A DNA stretch of 64,000 nt from JAAYJS01 sp964346185 (GTDB lineage: Bacteria > Bacillota > Clostridia > Eubacteriales > Eubacteriaceae), in NCBI GenBank assembly GCA_964346185.1, contig CAYFTR010000001.1, forward strand, positions 1-64,000, given 5' to 3'. This document shows, piece by piece, positions 31,049 to 41,414 of this stretch. Position 1 is the stretch's first letter. Each line of letters opens with the position of its first letter. The notes below the pieces were generated by a model. It had not been told where the DNA came from and searched no databases. It saw nothing but the letters and a program-made list of their open reading frames with translations. The position numbers were made by a program, and so were the translations under genes.

Positions 31049-33478
31049 TTATTTGACAACAATGTTAAAGATACGACCGGGCACAAAAATTTCTTTAATG
31101 ACGGTTTTTCCGTTTATGTGCGTAGCAATATTATCGTTTTCCATAGCGACGGCTTTTGCCGTTTCCTTATCGGCTTCCGCGGGAATCGTTATTTTACCGC
31201 GTACTTTACCGTTAATTTGTACCGCCATTTCAACGGTTTTTGCTCGGGCTTTTTCCTCGTCGTAGGTCGGCCATTCGGTGTCGTGCAAATTGCCGCCCAG
31301 CTCACAAATCTCCCATAATTCCGAAGTAATGTGGGGTGCCACCGGGTATAACAGGGTTAAATATGTTTTTAACTCGTCTGCGGTGATTCCTCCGGTTTTT
31401 GTGATATCGTTAAGCAGGCTCATCAAAGCGGCGATGGCCGTATTGTATTTCATATCTTCGTAATCTTCGGATACTTTTTTAACGGTTTGATGGAACGCCG
31501 TTTCCATTTCAGGACGATAGCCCTCTCCTGCTACGATGCTGTCCTGCAGGCGAAACACCCTGTCTAAAAAGCGTTTGCACCCTCTGCTTCCTTCGTCGGA
31601 CCACGGAGTTGCTTTTTCGTAATCACCGATGAACATTACGTAGGTTCGTAAAGCATCGGCACCCATTTTTTTGATGATATCATCGGGGTTAACCACATTT
31701 CCCCTGGACTTTGACATCTTCTCTCCGTCCGTACCTAAAATTAAACCTTGTGCCGTCCGTTTTTTGTAGGGTTCCTTTGTGGGAACTTGTCCGATATCGT
31801 ATAAGAACTGGTACCAAAAGCGAGAGTACAATAAGTGTCGGGTAACGTGCTCCATACCGCCGTTGTACCAGTCGACGGGCATCCAAAATTTTAGTTTTTC
31901 CGGATCTGCAAAGGCTGTATCGTTACGGTTGTCCAGATAACGGATAAAATACCAGCTGGAACCCGCCCATTGAGGCATGGTGTCGGTTTCCCGCTTGGCG
32001 GGACCGCCACATTGGGGGCATGTGGTTTCATACCATTCGGGTATATTTGCCAAAGGTGATTGACCGGTATCCGTCGGTTGGTAGCTCTCTACCTTCGGGA
32101 GTTCCAAGGGCAGCTCTTCCTCCGGTACGGGAACCATCCCGCATGTGGGACAATGGATAATGGGAATGGGCTCTCCCCAATAACGTTGACGATTAAAAGC
32201 CCAGTCTTTCATTTTATAATTAACCGTTTTTTTGCCGATGCCGGCTTCTTCCAATTTTTGAATGGTCAGATCGATAGCTTCCTTAACCTGCAATCCGTTC
32301 ATAAAATCGGAATTGACCATGACGCCCGAATCGGTATCGCAATAGGCTTGCGTCTGTACATCGACGTCGGATTGAACCACCTCAATAATCGGCAAGTCGT
32401 AGGCCTTTGCAAAGTCCCAGTCCCTGGTATCGTGGGCGGGTACCGCCATAATGGCACCGGTGCCGTAGCCCATCATCACGTAGTCGGCGATAAAAATCGG
32501 AATAACTGCTTCACTTAGCGGATTGACCGCTTCGATCCCCGCAATACGTACACCGGTTTTTTCTTTTGCCAATTGGACACGTTCAAATTCGGTTTTATGC
32601 AGAGCCTGGTGTTGGTAGGCTTTAATTTCCTCCATATTGATGATATGATCCGCCATTTCTTCCAAAATGGGGTGCTCCGGTGCAATGACCATAAAAGTTG
32701 CACCGAAAAGGGTATCCGGTCGTGTGGTAAACACTTTGAGTTTTTGTCCGTCGGCGTCATATTCCGAGGGCTTGACATCAAAATCCACCTCCGCACCGAC
32801 GGATTTACCGATCCAGTTTTCCTGCTCCAACCGAATTCGGGGCAAGTAGTCGACATCTTTTAATCCCGCCAGCAGTTTTTCCGCATAGTCTCTAATTTTT
32901 AAAAACCAAACGTCTTTTTCCAACTGAATGACTTCGGAGTTGCATCGATCGCAACGTCCGTCTCTGAAATCTTCGTTTGCCAGGACAACCTTGCAATTGG
33001 TACAAAAATTAACATAGGTGCGGTCTCTGTAAGCCAGACCGTGTTTAAAAAGTTGCAGAAAAATCCATTGTGTCCATTTATAATAAGCAGGATCCGTCGT
33101 GTCAATGACTCGATCCCAGTCGAAAGAGTAACCGACCGCTTTCAACTGTTTGGTGAATGTGTCGATATTTTCGTCGGTAACGGCTCTGGGATGTTTACCG
33201 GTTTTAATAGCATAATTTTCGGTGGGCAATCCGAAGGCGTCAAATCCGATCGGAAACAACACATTGTGGTTTTCCAAACGTCTTTTTCGGGCTATTACTT
33301 CCAAAGAGGTATAGGCCCTTAAGTGCCCAACATGCAGACCGGCACCCGACGGGTACGGAAACTCTACCAACAGGTAAGAATTTTCCTTATTCGGATCTTT
33401 ACCCGCGCGAAAGGTTTTCTCCTGTTCCCATCGGTCTTGCCACTTTTTTTCTATCTGTTTAAAATCATACGGTTTCAA
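31049..33478 (-). CDS. leuS: Leucyl-tRNA synthetase
   Basis: LeuRS (809 aa) charges tRNA-Leu. Visible are the HIGH variant GLHVGHLR near residue 45, the CP1 editing domain with TTRPDTLFGATF, a zinc-type CPTCG cluster, the KMSKS loop GEKMSKSRGN near residue 585 and the C-terminal anticodon-binding part. The start is TTG at 33478 with GGAGGGAG in front, giving the usual length; in-frame codons to 33589 would place the start upstream of the promoter. No T-box leader is seen; the leader is only about 75 nt long. Confidence 0.96.
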   Translation of the reverse strand: MKPYDFKQIEKKWQDRWEQEKTFRAGKDPNKENSYLLVEFPYPSGAGLHVGHLRAYTSLEVIARKRRLENHNVLFPIGFDAFGLPTENYAIKTGKHPRAVTDENIDTFTKQLKAVGYSFDWDRVIDTTDPAYYKWTQWIFLQLFKHGLAYRDRTYVNFCTNCKVVLANEDFRDGRCDRCNSEVIQLEKDVWFLKIRDYAEKLLAGLKDVDYLPRIRLEQENWIGKSVGAEVDFDVKPSEYDADGQKLKVFTTRPDTLFGATFMVIAPEHPILEEMADHIINMEEIKAYQHQALHKTEFERVQLAKEKTGVRIAGIEAVNPLSEAVIPIFIADYVMMGYGTGAIMAVPAHDTRDWDFAKAYDLPIIEVVQSDVDVQTQAYCDTDSGVMVNSDFMNGLQVKEAIDLTIQKLEEAGIGKKTVNYKMKDWAFNRQRYWGEPIPIIHCPTCGMVPVPEEELPLELPKVESYQPTDTGQSPLANIPEWYETTCPQCGGPAKRETDTMPQWAGSSWYFIRYLDNRNDTAFADPEKLKFWMPVDWYNGGMEHVTRHLLYSRFWYQFLYDIGQVPTKEPYKKRTAQGLILGTDGEKMSKSRGNVVNPDDIIKKMGADALRTYVMFIGDYEKATPWSDEGSRGCKRFLDRVFRLQDSIVAGEGYRPEMETAFHQTVKKVSEDYEDMKYNTAIAALMSLLNDITKTGGITADELKTYLTLLYPVAPHITSELWEICELGGNLHDTEWPTYDEEKARAKTVEMAVQINGKVRGKITIPAEADKETAKAVAMENDNIATHINGKTVIKEIFVPGRIFNIVVK

Positions 33479-33560
33479 ATACTCCCTCCAAACCCGACAG
33501 GGTAATCTATCGATTTTTTGTTTATTTATCAAGCTATTATCACTAAAAACCTGTTGTTCT

Positions 33561-33589
33561 ATTATAATATGGTGGGAGATAACCGTCAA
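33561..33589 (-). promoter_or_regulatory. Promoter of the leuS operon
   Basis: On the minus strand TTGACG (33589-33584), a 17-nt spacer and TATAAT (33566-33561). The transcription start would be near 33554, so the leader is too short for a T-box. Confidence 0.68.
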
Positions 33590-33723
33590 GGTGAGGCTAC
33601 TCGGAACAAGGTGTACCCGACTTTCAATATCAAATTTTTTTGCCGACAGGCGAACACACCCGATTGTACCACCTGTGCACCTGTGTATGGTATAATACTT
33701 CCATCATTTTTAGGAGGCACAAA

Positions 33724-34788
33724 TTGAAAAGACCACTACTTACCGTTCATCTTAATAAAATCAAACACAATGCCCGCACATTAATTAACCGCTGTCGACA
33801 AAACAACATCACCGTTACGGCTATCACAAAATGTATTTCGGGTATGAGAGCTATCGCGCAAACCTTTGTTGACGAGGGCGCACCGGCGATCGGTGACTCC
33901 CGAGTTCAAAATTTACAACACTTCGATACAATTGATTGCGATAAATGGCTGATACGCATCCCCATGATTTCGGAAGCGGCGGACGTGGTACGCTACACCA
34001 CACACTCGTTAAACTCGGAGCTTGCCACCATGGCGGCTTTAAGCGCAGCAGCCGTAAAGGCCGACCGTACCCACAAAATACTGTTGATGACGGATGTGGG
34101 CGATTTGCGGGAAGGTTATTTTAACAAAGATCGTTTTTTACAGGATGCCGAAAAGGCACATAAGCTGCCCAACCTGCAAATCGCGGGTATTGCCACCAAC
34201 CTGTGCTGTGTCAGCGGTGTGTTGCCGAGCATTAAAACCTACGAGCGTCTTGAGCAATTCAATAAGACCTATGTGCAGGCTTTTGGCAATACCCCCCACT
34301 ATGTATCCGGCGGCGCGACCAGCTCCTACCCCATGCTATTGGAAGGTACTTTACCGGGTTTCATTAACAACCTGAGAGTCGGCGAATTGTTGTTATTCGG
34401 AGAAGATACCTCCAATCACCGCAGTTTCGATGATTATTATCAAGACGCCTTTACCTTGGAAGGCGAAATTGTCGAGCTCAAGGAAAAGCCCTCCCTGCCC
34501 GTAGGTGACATCGGGTTGGATGCCTACGGCAATCAGCCGACTTTTGTAGACCGCGGCATTCGCAAGAGAGCAATTTTAGCCTTTGGCCGTCAAGATGTAG
34601 GTGTCGACTATTTAAAACCTTTCGATGAAGGGATTACCCTTATCGGAGCCAGTTCGGACCATACCGTCCTGGATGTAACGGATAGTGCACTAAACTACCG
34701 TGTAGGCGATGTAATTCGCTTTCAGGCCAATTACCAAGCGGTGCTCCATTTAACCACTTCGGCGTATGTAGATAAAATTATCCTTTAA
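33724..34788 (+). CDS. Alanine racemase-fold PLP enzyme (ornithine/amino acid racemase type)
   Basis: A 354-residue protein of the alanine racemase N-terminal/YggS-like fold group that includes ornithine racemase Orr. The PLP-lysine is likely in VTAITKCISG (~39), followed by LLMTDVGDLREGY (~130), which is typical of Orr-like enzymes, and by SGGATSSYPML (~205) in the phosphate-binding region. It starts with TTG at 33724 after TTAGGAGG; the same frame is open upstream but without a site. A TATAAT lies near 33695. Amino acid specificity cannot be told. It is monocistronic, divergent from leuS. Confidence 0.85.
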   Translation: MKRPLLTVHLNKIKHNARTLINRCRQNNITVTAITKCISGMRAIAQTFVDEGAPAIGDSRVQNLQHFDTIDCDKWLIRIPMISEAADVVRYTTHSLNSELATMAALSAAAVKADRTHKILLMTDVGDLREGYFNKDRFLQDAEKAHKLPNLQIAGIATNLCCVSGVLPSIKTYERLEQFNKTYVQAFGNTPHYVSGGATSSYPMLLEGTLPGFINNLRVGELLLFGEDTSNHRSFDDYYQDAFTLEGEIVELKEKPSLPVGDIGLDAYGNQPTFVDRGIRKRAILAFGRQDVGVDYLKPFDEGITLIGASSDHTVLDVTDSALNYRVGDVIRFQANYQAVLHLTTSAYVDKIIL

Positions 34789-35180
34789 ATGTATTTTCTA
34801 TCCCGGCGAAATACCAACCGGTACAGATCCTATCGATAAAAGTCTTTTGGTTTAGTTTATCCCAACACCGGGTCGTCCATGCATTTTGCCGTGTACACTA
34901 CAAAGCAGACCCTATGGCTACCGGGTGTTGTTTCTTTACAAGCAGTATTATCCATAACGTGCGAAACAAAAAAACTTCGAACTCTGTCCGAAGTTAATGG
35001 TTCAAAAAAGTGTTTGGCGCACAAGCCGGTTACGCAGACCTGTTATTTAACACTCTTTCACCAAAAATCGTAAATTCGCTTCACTCAAATTTACAGCTTT
35101 TTATCGGTTTGCTTTGCGGGTATTAATACGCGGTCTGCTTTAAGACTTGTACGCTTAAAACCTTTCTTTTTAATTTATAT
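34789..35180. other. Intergenic region with long-range inverted repeats, no gene seen
   Basis: Convergent 3' ends with ~390 nt of non-coding sequence. On the plus strand CAACACC at about 34862 can pair with GGTGTTG near 34925, and an inner GGGTC/GACCC pair adds to the stem, which would give a branched structure of about 70 nt. The end near the aldolase-like gene has no obvious terminator. The strip 35000-35180 forms the 3' UTR of uvrA. I cannot assign an RNA family. Confidence 0.4.
34966..34996 (-). terminator. Terminator of the uvrBA transcript
   Basis: AACTTCG / CGAAGTT with a 9-nt loop and a run of seven T on the minus strand, 185 nt after the uvrA stop. Confidence 0.7.
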
Positions 35181-38006
35181 TTACAAACGTCCTTCTTTTT
35201 CTAAAAAAGGTTTAATAAATTGCCCCGTATAGGATTTCTCGCATTTTGCTACCTCTTCAGGCGTTCCGGTAACCACAAGGGTACCACCGTCATCACCGCC
35301 CTCGGGTCCCAAATCGATGATATGGTCTGCCACTTTAATGACATCCAACTGGTGTTCGATGACAACCACCGTGCTGCCTGAGTCCACCAAACGTTGCAAA
35401 ACGGACACAAGGCGGTCGATATCCGCCATGTGCAGCCCTGTGGTCGGTTCATCTAAAATGTAGAGGGTTTTACCCGTATTTTGTTTGTTGAGTTCCGATG
35501 CCAGTTTAACCCGTTGGGCTTCGCCTCCGGACAACTGGGTCGAGGGTTGCCCCAATTTAATATAGCCTAAGCCGACATCGTACAGGGTTTGCAATTTATC
35601 TTTAATACGAGGTATATTTTTAAAAAACTCCAAACTTTCCTCGACTGTCATATCCAGTACATCGGCAATATTTTTATCCTTATATTGAACTTCCAGGGTT
35701 TCGCGATTATAGCGGGAGCCGCCGCAAACCTCGCACGGTACGTAGACATCGGGTAAAAAATGCATTTCGATTTTTAATATCCCGTCACCGTTACATTTCT
35801 CGCAACGCCCGCCCTTAACATTAAAACTGAAGCGCCCTTTTTGATAACCTCTTGTTTTTGCTTCCGGTGTTGCGGCAAACAAATCCCGAATATGGTCGAA
35901 TACGCCGGTATAGGTTGCCGGGTTAGAGCGAGGCGTTCGCCCGATGGGGCTTTGGTCGATGGCAATCACCTTATCCAAATAGTTAAGCCCGCGAATTTCT
36001 TTCGCTTTGCCGGCTCTTTTCCGTGAACGATTTAAAATATTTTGAGCGGTCTTTAACAAAACCTGATTAACCAGAGTGGATTTACCCGACCCGGAAACAC
36101 CGGTCACACAAATAAATTTACCTAACGGGAAATCGACATCAATATTTTTCAGATTGTTTTCCTGAGCACCGACAACCGTTACCACCTTGCCGTTGCCCTC
36201 CCGTCTGCTTTCGGGAATACTGATTTTTCTGGCACCGCTAAGGTACTGCCCCGTTAAGGATTGGGGGTTTGCCATGATTTCCTGTGCCGTACCGGTCGCC
36301 ACGACCTTGCCGCCGTGAACGCCGGGGCCGGGGCCGATATCAACAATCCAGTCGGCTTCAAACATGGTTTCTTCATCGTGTTCCACAACTAAGAGCGTGT
36401 TGCCCATATCGGTTAAATTACGTAAGGCTTGTAATAGTTTTTTATTATCCCTGTTATGCAGACCGATGCTGGGTTCGTCCAAAACGTAAAGAACTCCCAC
36501 CAAGCCCGATCCGATTTGGGTCGCCAAACGAATCCGTTGACTTTCTCCCCCGGAAAGCGTCGCTGCATTTCTGGACAGGGTTAGGTATTCCAAGCCGACA
36601 TTTTTTAAAAAGTTTAATCGTGCATTGATTTCCGTAAAAATAGCCTGTGCAATGGCAGCATCCGTCACCGACAACTCCAAGCTCTTAAAAAATTCAATTA
36701 AATTTTTTACGGACTTTTCCGTTAAATCGATGATATTGATACCGCCGACCGTCACCGCTAAAGACATGGGGTTCAGGCGTTTACCGCCGCAGGTTTTACA
36801 GGGGATTTCCGCCATGTATTTTTCGATATGAGAACGCATGGCTGTGGATTTGGTTTCCACATAACGTCTTTCCATGTTGTTGACCAACCCCTCAAATTGA
36901 GCGGTATAGGTGCCCGTGAATTTTCCGGTATCGTGCTCGATGGCAAACTCATCGTCGGAACCGTATAACAATTCCTGGATAAAGGCTTCCGGTGCTTCCT
37001 CCAGTGGTTTGTCCATGGAAAACCCGTGCTTCTTAACCAGTTTTTTAATAAAGACGGTTAAGGTGCGATTGCTGTTTTTTAAACCGAAGTGTTTTATTCC
37101 GCCCTTATTGATAGACAGGCTTTTATCCGGAATTAACAAATCGGGGTCGATTTCTTTATGAAAGCCCAATCCGTTACAAGCCGGGCACATACCGAAGGGG
37201 TTATTAAAAGAAAAACTGCGCGGTTCCAACGCCCCCATTGAAATATTGCAATCGGGGCAACTGAGGTGCTCGCTGAACAATTGCCGTTCACCACCGATCA
37301 CATCGCAAATTGCCAAGCCTTCCGCCAACTTTAAAGTGGTTTCCAGAGAGTCGGTAAGGCGTTTGTCGATGCCTTCCCGCATTTTTAAACGGTCAACCAC
37401 CACTTCAATAGTATGCTTGATATTTTTGTTTAACTCGATATCTTCCGAGGTTTCTCTTTCTTCCCCATCCACCAATAAACGTACATAACCATCTTTTTTT
37501 AACTTCTCCAAAAGTTTTTTGTGTTGGCCTTTGGCACCGCGCGCTACCGGCGCGATCAGCTGAAAGCGTGTGCCTTCAGGCAAGGTTTTTATTTGATCCA
37601 CCATTTGGTCGATACTTTGGGATGAAATGGGCTTGCCGCATTTAGGACAGTGGGGCTTGCCGATTCGTGCATACATCAATCTGAAATAATCATAAATTTC
37701 CGTAACGGTTCCAACAGTGGATCTGGGGTTACGGTTGGTGGTTTTTTGATCGATGGAAATAGAAGGCGACAACCCGTCAATTCGCTCCACGTCGGGTTTT
37801 TGGGTCTGCCCTAAAAATTGTCGGGCGTACGCCGAGAGAGATTCCACATAACGTCGCTGACCCTCCGCGTAAATAGTATCAAAAGCCAGGGAGCTTTTCC
37901 CCGAACCGCTGAGTCCCGTCATCACAACCATGCGATCCCGCGGGATTCGTATATCAATATTTTTTAAATTATGTTCTTTCGCACCGTATACATCGATGGT
38001 TCTCAT
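35181..38006 (-). CDS. uvrA: Excinuclease ABC subunit A
   Basis: UvrA (941 aa), the damage-sensing ABC ATPase of nucleotide excision repair. Two ATPase halves are visible: Walker A GLSGSGKSSLA (~32) and GVSGSGKSTL (~642), both ABC signatures (LSGGESQRIRLA and LSGGEAQRVKLA), and the zinc modules CPKCGKPI, CPDCN/CPACNG and CEKCNGDG/CEVCGG. The start overlaps the uvrB stop by 4 nt (ATGA). Length is normal. Confidence 0.98.
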   Translation of the reverse strand: MRTIDVYGAKEHNLKNIDIRIPRDRMVVMTGLSGSGKSSLAFDTIYAEGQRRYVESLSAYARQFLGQTQKPDVERIDGLSPSISIDQKTTNRNPRSTVGTVTEIYDYFRLMYARIGKPHCPKCGKPISSQSIDQMVDQIKTLPEGTRFQLIAPVARGAKGQHKKLLEKLKKDGYVRLLVDGEERETSEDIELNKNIKHTIEVVVDRLKMREGIDKRLTDSLETTLKLAEGLAICDVIGGERQLFSEHLSCPDCNISMGALEPRSFSFNNPFGMCPACNGLGFHKEIDPDLLIPDKSLSINKGGIKHFGLKNSNRTLTVFIKKLVKKHGFSMDKPLEEAPEAFIQELLYGSDDEFAIEHDTGKFTGTYTAQFEGLVNNMERRYVETKSTAMRSHIEKYMAEIPCKTCGGKRLNPMSLAVTVGGINIIDLTEKSVKNLIEFFKSLELSVTDAAIAQAIFTEINARLNFLKNVGLEYLTLSRNAATLSGGESQRIRLATQIGSGLVGVLYVLDEPSIGLHNRDNKKLLQALRNLTDMGNTLLVVEHDEETMFEADWIVDIGPGPGVHGGKVVATGTAQEIMANPQSLTGQYLSGARKISIPESRREGNGKVVTVVGAQENNLKNIDVDFPLGKFICVTGVSGSGKSTLVNQVLLKTAQNILNRSRKRAGKAKEIRGLNYLDKVIAIDQSPIGRTPRSNPATYTGVFDHIRDLFAATPEAKTRGYQKGRFSFNVKGGRCEKCNGDGILKIEMHFLPDVYVPCEVCGGSRYNRETLEVQYKDKNIADVLDMTVEESLEFFKNIPRIKDKLQTLYDVGLGYIKLGQPSTQLSGGEAQRVKLASELNKQNTGKTLYILDEPTTGLHMADIDRLVSVLQRLVDSGSTVVVIEHQLDVIKVADHIIDLGPEGGDDGGTLVVTGTPEEVAKCEKSYTGQFIKPFLEKEGRL

Positions 38007-39970
38007 AATTCTCCTTTTAATTCTCTGATTTTATCGCGTAATTCCGCCGCGCGTTCAAACGCCAAGTTTTCCGCCGCAGCCCGCATTTCCGCCTGTAACT
38101 CTTCTATTTTCGCTTCGACATTATAGTTGTCTTCCGGTACATTGTATTCCGTACTGCCCTCCGCGACCTTTGTCGCCTCGATAATATCGTGGACTTCCTT
38201 GCGCACACTTTGGGGAATAATGCCGTGTTCTTCGTTATAAGCCATTTGAATGGCGCGACGTCGGTTGGTTTCTTCAATTGCCCGTGACATGGATCCGGTT
38301 ATCCGATCGGCGTACATGATGACACGTCCGTCAACATTACGTGCCGCCCGTCCGATGGTCTGGACCAGGGATACCTCCGAACGCAAATAACCTTCCTTAT
38401 CCGCGTCTAAGATAGCCACCAGTGCCACTTCCGGAAGGTCCAAGCCTTCCCGCAACAGGTTGATACCGACCAAAATATCAAAAGTACCCAATCGCAAGTC
38501 TCTTAAAATTTTCATCCGCTCGATGGTATCAATATCCGAGTGCAGGTAATTAACACGAAAATTCATTTCTTTGAGGTATTGGGTTAAATCCTCCGCCATT
38601 TTTTTAGTGAGGGTGGTGATAAGAACTCGATGTCCTTGTTCCAGGGTTTTGTTGATTTCACCGACCAAGTCGTCGATTTGTCCGGCAATCGGGCGCACAA
38701 AAATTTCGGGGTCTACCAAACCCGTCGGTCGGATGATCTGTTCGACAACCTGTTGGCTGTGCTCCTTCTCGTAATCTCTCGGGGTGGCGGTGGTAAAAAT
38801 CATCTGGTTGATTTTACCTTCAAACTCCTGAAAATTTAAGGGTCTATTGTCATAGGCCGAAGGCAAACGAAACCCGTAATCCACCAAATTCTTTTTTCGC
38901 GCCTTATCCCCGGCACTCATTCCGCCGATTTGAGGAATCGACACGTGGGACTCATCAACGATAATTAAAAAATCTTCCGGGAAATAATCGATGAGGGTAA
39001 AGGGTGGCGAACCCGCCGGTACATCGTTGATATAACGGGTATAGTTTTCGATTCCATTGCAATACCCCATTTCCTGAAGCATTTCGATATCGTAGTTGGT
39101 ACGTTGCAACAACCGTTGGGCTTCCACCAATTGGTTGTGCTCCTGAAAATAGGTATAACGCTCCGCCAATTCTTCCCGAATACCGGCAATGGCATGTTCC
39201 AATTTTTCCGGTGTGGTCGTATAGTGGGAAGCGGGAAAAATAGATACATGGTTCAGCTCTCCGGTAATTTCCCCCGTCAAGGTATCAATCTCCGATATAC
39301 GGTCTATTTCGTCGCCGAAAAACTCAAGACGTAGAGCTTTACCCGAGGATGCGGCGGGAAAAATTTCCAAAATATCCCCCCGTACCCGAAAATTATTTCT
39401 TTCGAATGCGATATCGTTACGGGTGTATTGGATGTCCACCAATTTTCGGATAATTTGATCTCTGTCCCGTTCCATGCCCGGACGCAGAGACAATACGAGG
39501 TTTTCGTAATCCACCGGACTACCCAAACCGTAAATACAGGAAACCGATGCCACTACTACCACATCTTTGCGTTCAAAAAGTGCGGCTGTGGCGGAGTGAC
39601 GCAATTTATCGATTTCGTCGTTAATGGAGGCGTCCTTTTCTATATATAAATCCGCCCCGGGCACATAGGCCTCGGGTTGGTAATAATCGTAATAGGATAC
39701 AAAGTATTCGACGGCATTGTAGGGGAAAAAACTTCTAAATTCATTTGCCAATTGCGCCGCCAAGGTTTTATTATGGGCAATCACCAAAGTGGGTTTTTGT
39801 ACCTTTTCGATGAGCTTTGCCATGGTATAAGTTTTCCCTGAACCCGTTACACCCAACAGTGTCTGAAACTTTAAACCTTTTTGAACCCCCGCCGCCAAGG
39901 AGGCAATGGCCTTCCCTTGGTCGCCACGGGGAACATATTCGGATATGACTTTAAAAGAATTGTTGTTCAT
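38003..39970 (-). CDS. uvrB: Excinuclease ABC subunit B
   Basis: UvrB (655 aa), the helicase-like subunit that verifies damage and loads UvrC. Seen are Walker A GVTGSGKTYTMA (~40), the beta-hairpin region YYDYYQPEAYVP (~92), DESH (~337) in helicase motif II, motif VI QTIGRAARN (~540) and the C-terminal UVR domain near residue 620-650. Of several near starts I choose ATG 39970, with GAGAGGAG 8 nt before. No SOS box of the CGAAC-N4-GTTCG type is visible upstream; it may be read from the ctpA promoter, 65 nt away. Confidence 0.97.
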   Translation of the reverse strand: MNNNSFKVISEYVPRGDQGKAIASLAAGVQKGLKFQTLLGVTGSGKTYTMAKLIEKVQKPTLVIAHNKTLAAQLANEFRSFFPYNAVEYFVSYYDYYQPEAYVPGADLYIEKDASINDEIDKLRHSATAALFERKDVVVVASVSCIYGLGSPVDYENLVLSLRPGMERDRDQIIRKLVDIQYTRNDIAFERNNFRVRGDILEIFPAASSGKALRLEFFGDEIDRISEIDTLTGEITGELNHVSIFPASHYTTTPEKLEHAIAGIREELAERYTYFQEHNQLVEAQRLLQRTNYDIEMLQEMGYCNGIENYTRYINDVPAGSPPFTLIDYFPEDFLIIVDESHVSIPQIGGMSAGDKARKKNLVDYGFRLPSAYDNRPLNFQEFEGKINQMIFTTATPRDYEKEHSQQVVEQIIRPTGLVDPEIFVRPIAGQIDDLVGEINKTLEQGHRVLITTLTKKMAEDLTQYLKEMNFRVNYLHSDIDTIERMKILRDLRLGTFDILVGINLLREGLDLPEVALVAILDADKEGYLRSEVSLVQTIGRAARNVDGRVIMYADRITGSMSRAIEETNRRRAIQMAYNEEHGIIPQSVRKEVHDIIEATKVAEGSTEYNVPEDNYNVEAKIEELQAEMRAAAENLAFERAAELRDKIRELKGEL

Positions 39971-40034
39971 CGGCATCACTCCTCTCCTTTTTATTTTCAG
40001 TCCGACGGTTTATCATCGTGATGATTGTTTTTAC

Positions 40035-41240
40035 TCAATCCTTCGATTGTGCCATAATTTCTAACGCTTTTTGTAGTTGTGTATCTTCCTCTTCCGGAAT
40101 CATTAATTCGTTTTTTACATTTTCCGGCAATTCAACCGTAATGTCAGGTTCGATGCCTTTTTTATCGATATTTCTGCCTTCGGGTGTAAAGTATTGTGCC
40201 ACCGTTACTTTATATCCGGATTGATCTCTTAATGGAAACACATCCTGAACGACACCTTTACCGAAGGTCTGAACGCCGACAACCTGTGCCCGCTGATAAT
40301 CCTGCATGGCGCCAGCAAAAATTTCCGATGCGGATGCGGTGTTCTCATTAACCAAAACCGTCATGGGGCCTTCCCAAAGCTTACCCGTTTCGGTTTCGTA
40401 ATCCGTGCGGTTACCGGCTTTGTCCTCCGTGTACACCGCTATCCCTTCATCAATAAACAAATCGACAATTTCTACACATACATCCAATAACCCGCCGCCG
40501 TTGTTTCTAAGATCCACAACCAACGCCTGCATGTTTTGAGATTTTAAATCTTCTAGGGCGGTTTGAAATTCTTCTGTAGATTTTTCGTTAAATTGGTTTA
40601 ATTCGATATAACCGATATCGCCGATCATTTTGGATTCTACGGTTTTACTGACAATCGCTTCTCTGACAATATCAAAGGTGAGGTTTTCGTTTTCTCTCAG
40701 AACTTCCAGCGTAACGGCGGTACCGCTTTTTCCCCGCATTTTATCGACGGCATTTTGCAATCCTTTGCCCGTAATATCCTCACCGTCTACTTTTACAATG
40801 ATGTCTTTGCTTAACATGCCGGCTTGCGCGGCAGGGCTGCCTTTAATGGGTACAATTACTTCAATTTGTCCCGATTTATTTTCCGTTACCATAATGCCCA
40901 CGCCTTCAAACTCTCCCGTGGTGGCGTCCATTAAATTTTTAAAATCCGCCTGATTCAGGTATTCCGTATAAGGGTCTTCGGTTGCGGCGAAAAGTCCACG
41001 TAACGCACCGTCCATTAAGGTTGTCGTATCCAGGTCTTTGTAATAGGTACGTTTTAGCTGACGTTGCAATAGGGACAATTTTTTAATACCGTCCACCGTT
41101 TCTCTGTCATCGACAGCAACAGTTACATGGTTGGGTAAGTGGATAATACCGACACCCGTCAGTAAAAATGTGCATAGATTGGTAATGATCAATATAAGTG
41201 CCAATGCTTTAAAAGAAAAACCTTTATGTTGATTGTCCAA
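40035..41240 (-). CDS. S41-family C-terminal processing peptidase (CtpA-like)
   Basis: A 401-residue secreted or membrane-anchored tail-specific protease. A hydrophobic segment lies at residues ~11-33, the PDZ domain at ~100-185 (GVGIMVTE, GSPAAQAGML), and the S41 domain after that. The Ser-Lys dyad is S305 (ASASEIF) and K328 (FGKGVVQ). ATG follows AGGAGG. It follows the EnvC-like hydrolase with a 246-nt gap. CtpA-type proteases often process or degrade peptidoglycan hydrolases or lipoproteins, fitting the cell-division genes next door. Confidence 0.92.
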   Translation of the reverse strand: MDNQHKGFSFKALALILIITNLCTFLLTGVGIIHLPNHVTVAVDDRETVDGIKKLSLLQRQLKRTYYKDLDTTTLMDGALRGLFAATEDPYTEYLNQADFKNLMDATTGEFEGVGIMVTENKSGQIEVIVPIKGSPAAQAGMLSKDIIVKVDGEDITGKGLQNAVDKMRGKSGTAVTLEVLRENENLTFDIVREAIVSKTVESKMIGDIGYIELNQFNEKSTEEFQTALEDLKSQNMQALVVDLRNNGGGLLDVCVEIVDLFIDEGIAVYTEDKAGNRTDYETETGKLWEGPMTVLVNENTASASEIFAGAMQDYQRAQVVGVQTFGKGVVQDVFPLRDQSGYKVTVAQYFTPEGRNIDKKGIEPDITVELPENVKNELMIPEEEDTQLQKALEIMAQSKD

Positions 41241-41414
41241 AAGAACCTCCTGAAATTGTTAAGTTTTCGCTATGAGACTATAAGCGGTTGCTATGTTGCG
41301 CTATTATTAAAGCCATTTGTAAACTGCCGTTTGCTTATGGACGCTGTCTTATGCTTAATAAAAAACCGTCCATAAACAACAAGAAAGAGGATTTCTCCTC
41401 TTTCGTTGAAATGC

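Noticed and set aside
33479..33723. T-box leader upstream of leuS
   Set aside because: The promoter at 33561-33589 leaves a leader of only about 75 nt and no conserved T-box sequence or specifier stem is visible.
36284..36628. Plus-strand frame of 114 codons opposite uvrA
   Set aside because: It is the antisense shadow of the uvrA coding sequence, without a start signal of its own; the same holds for other frames opposite leuS, uvrB, metK, pyk and dnaE.
39971..40034. SOS (LexA) box before uvrB
   Set aside because: No CGAAC-N4-GTTCG-like sequence was found in the gap; only a short TCATC/GATGA hairpin.
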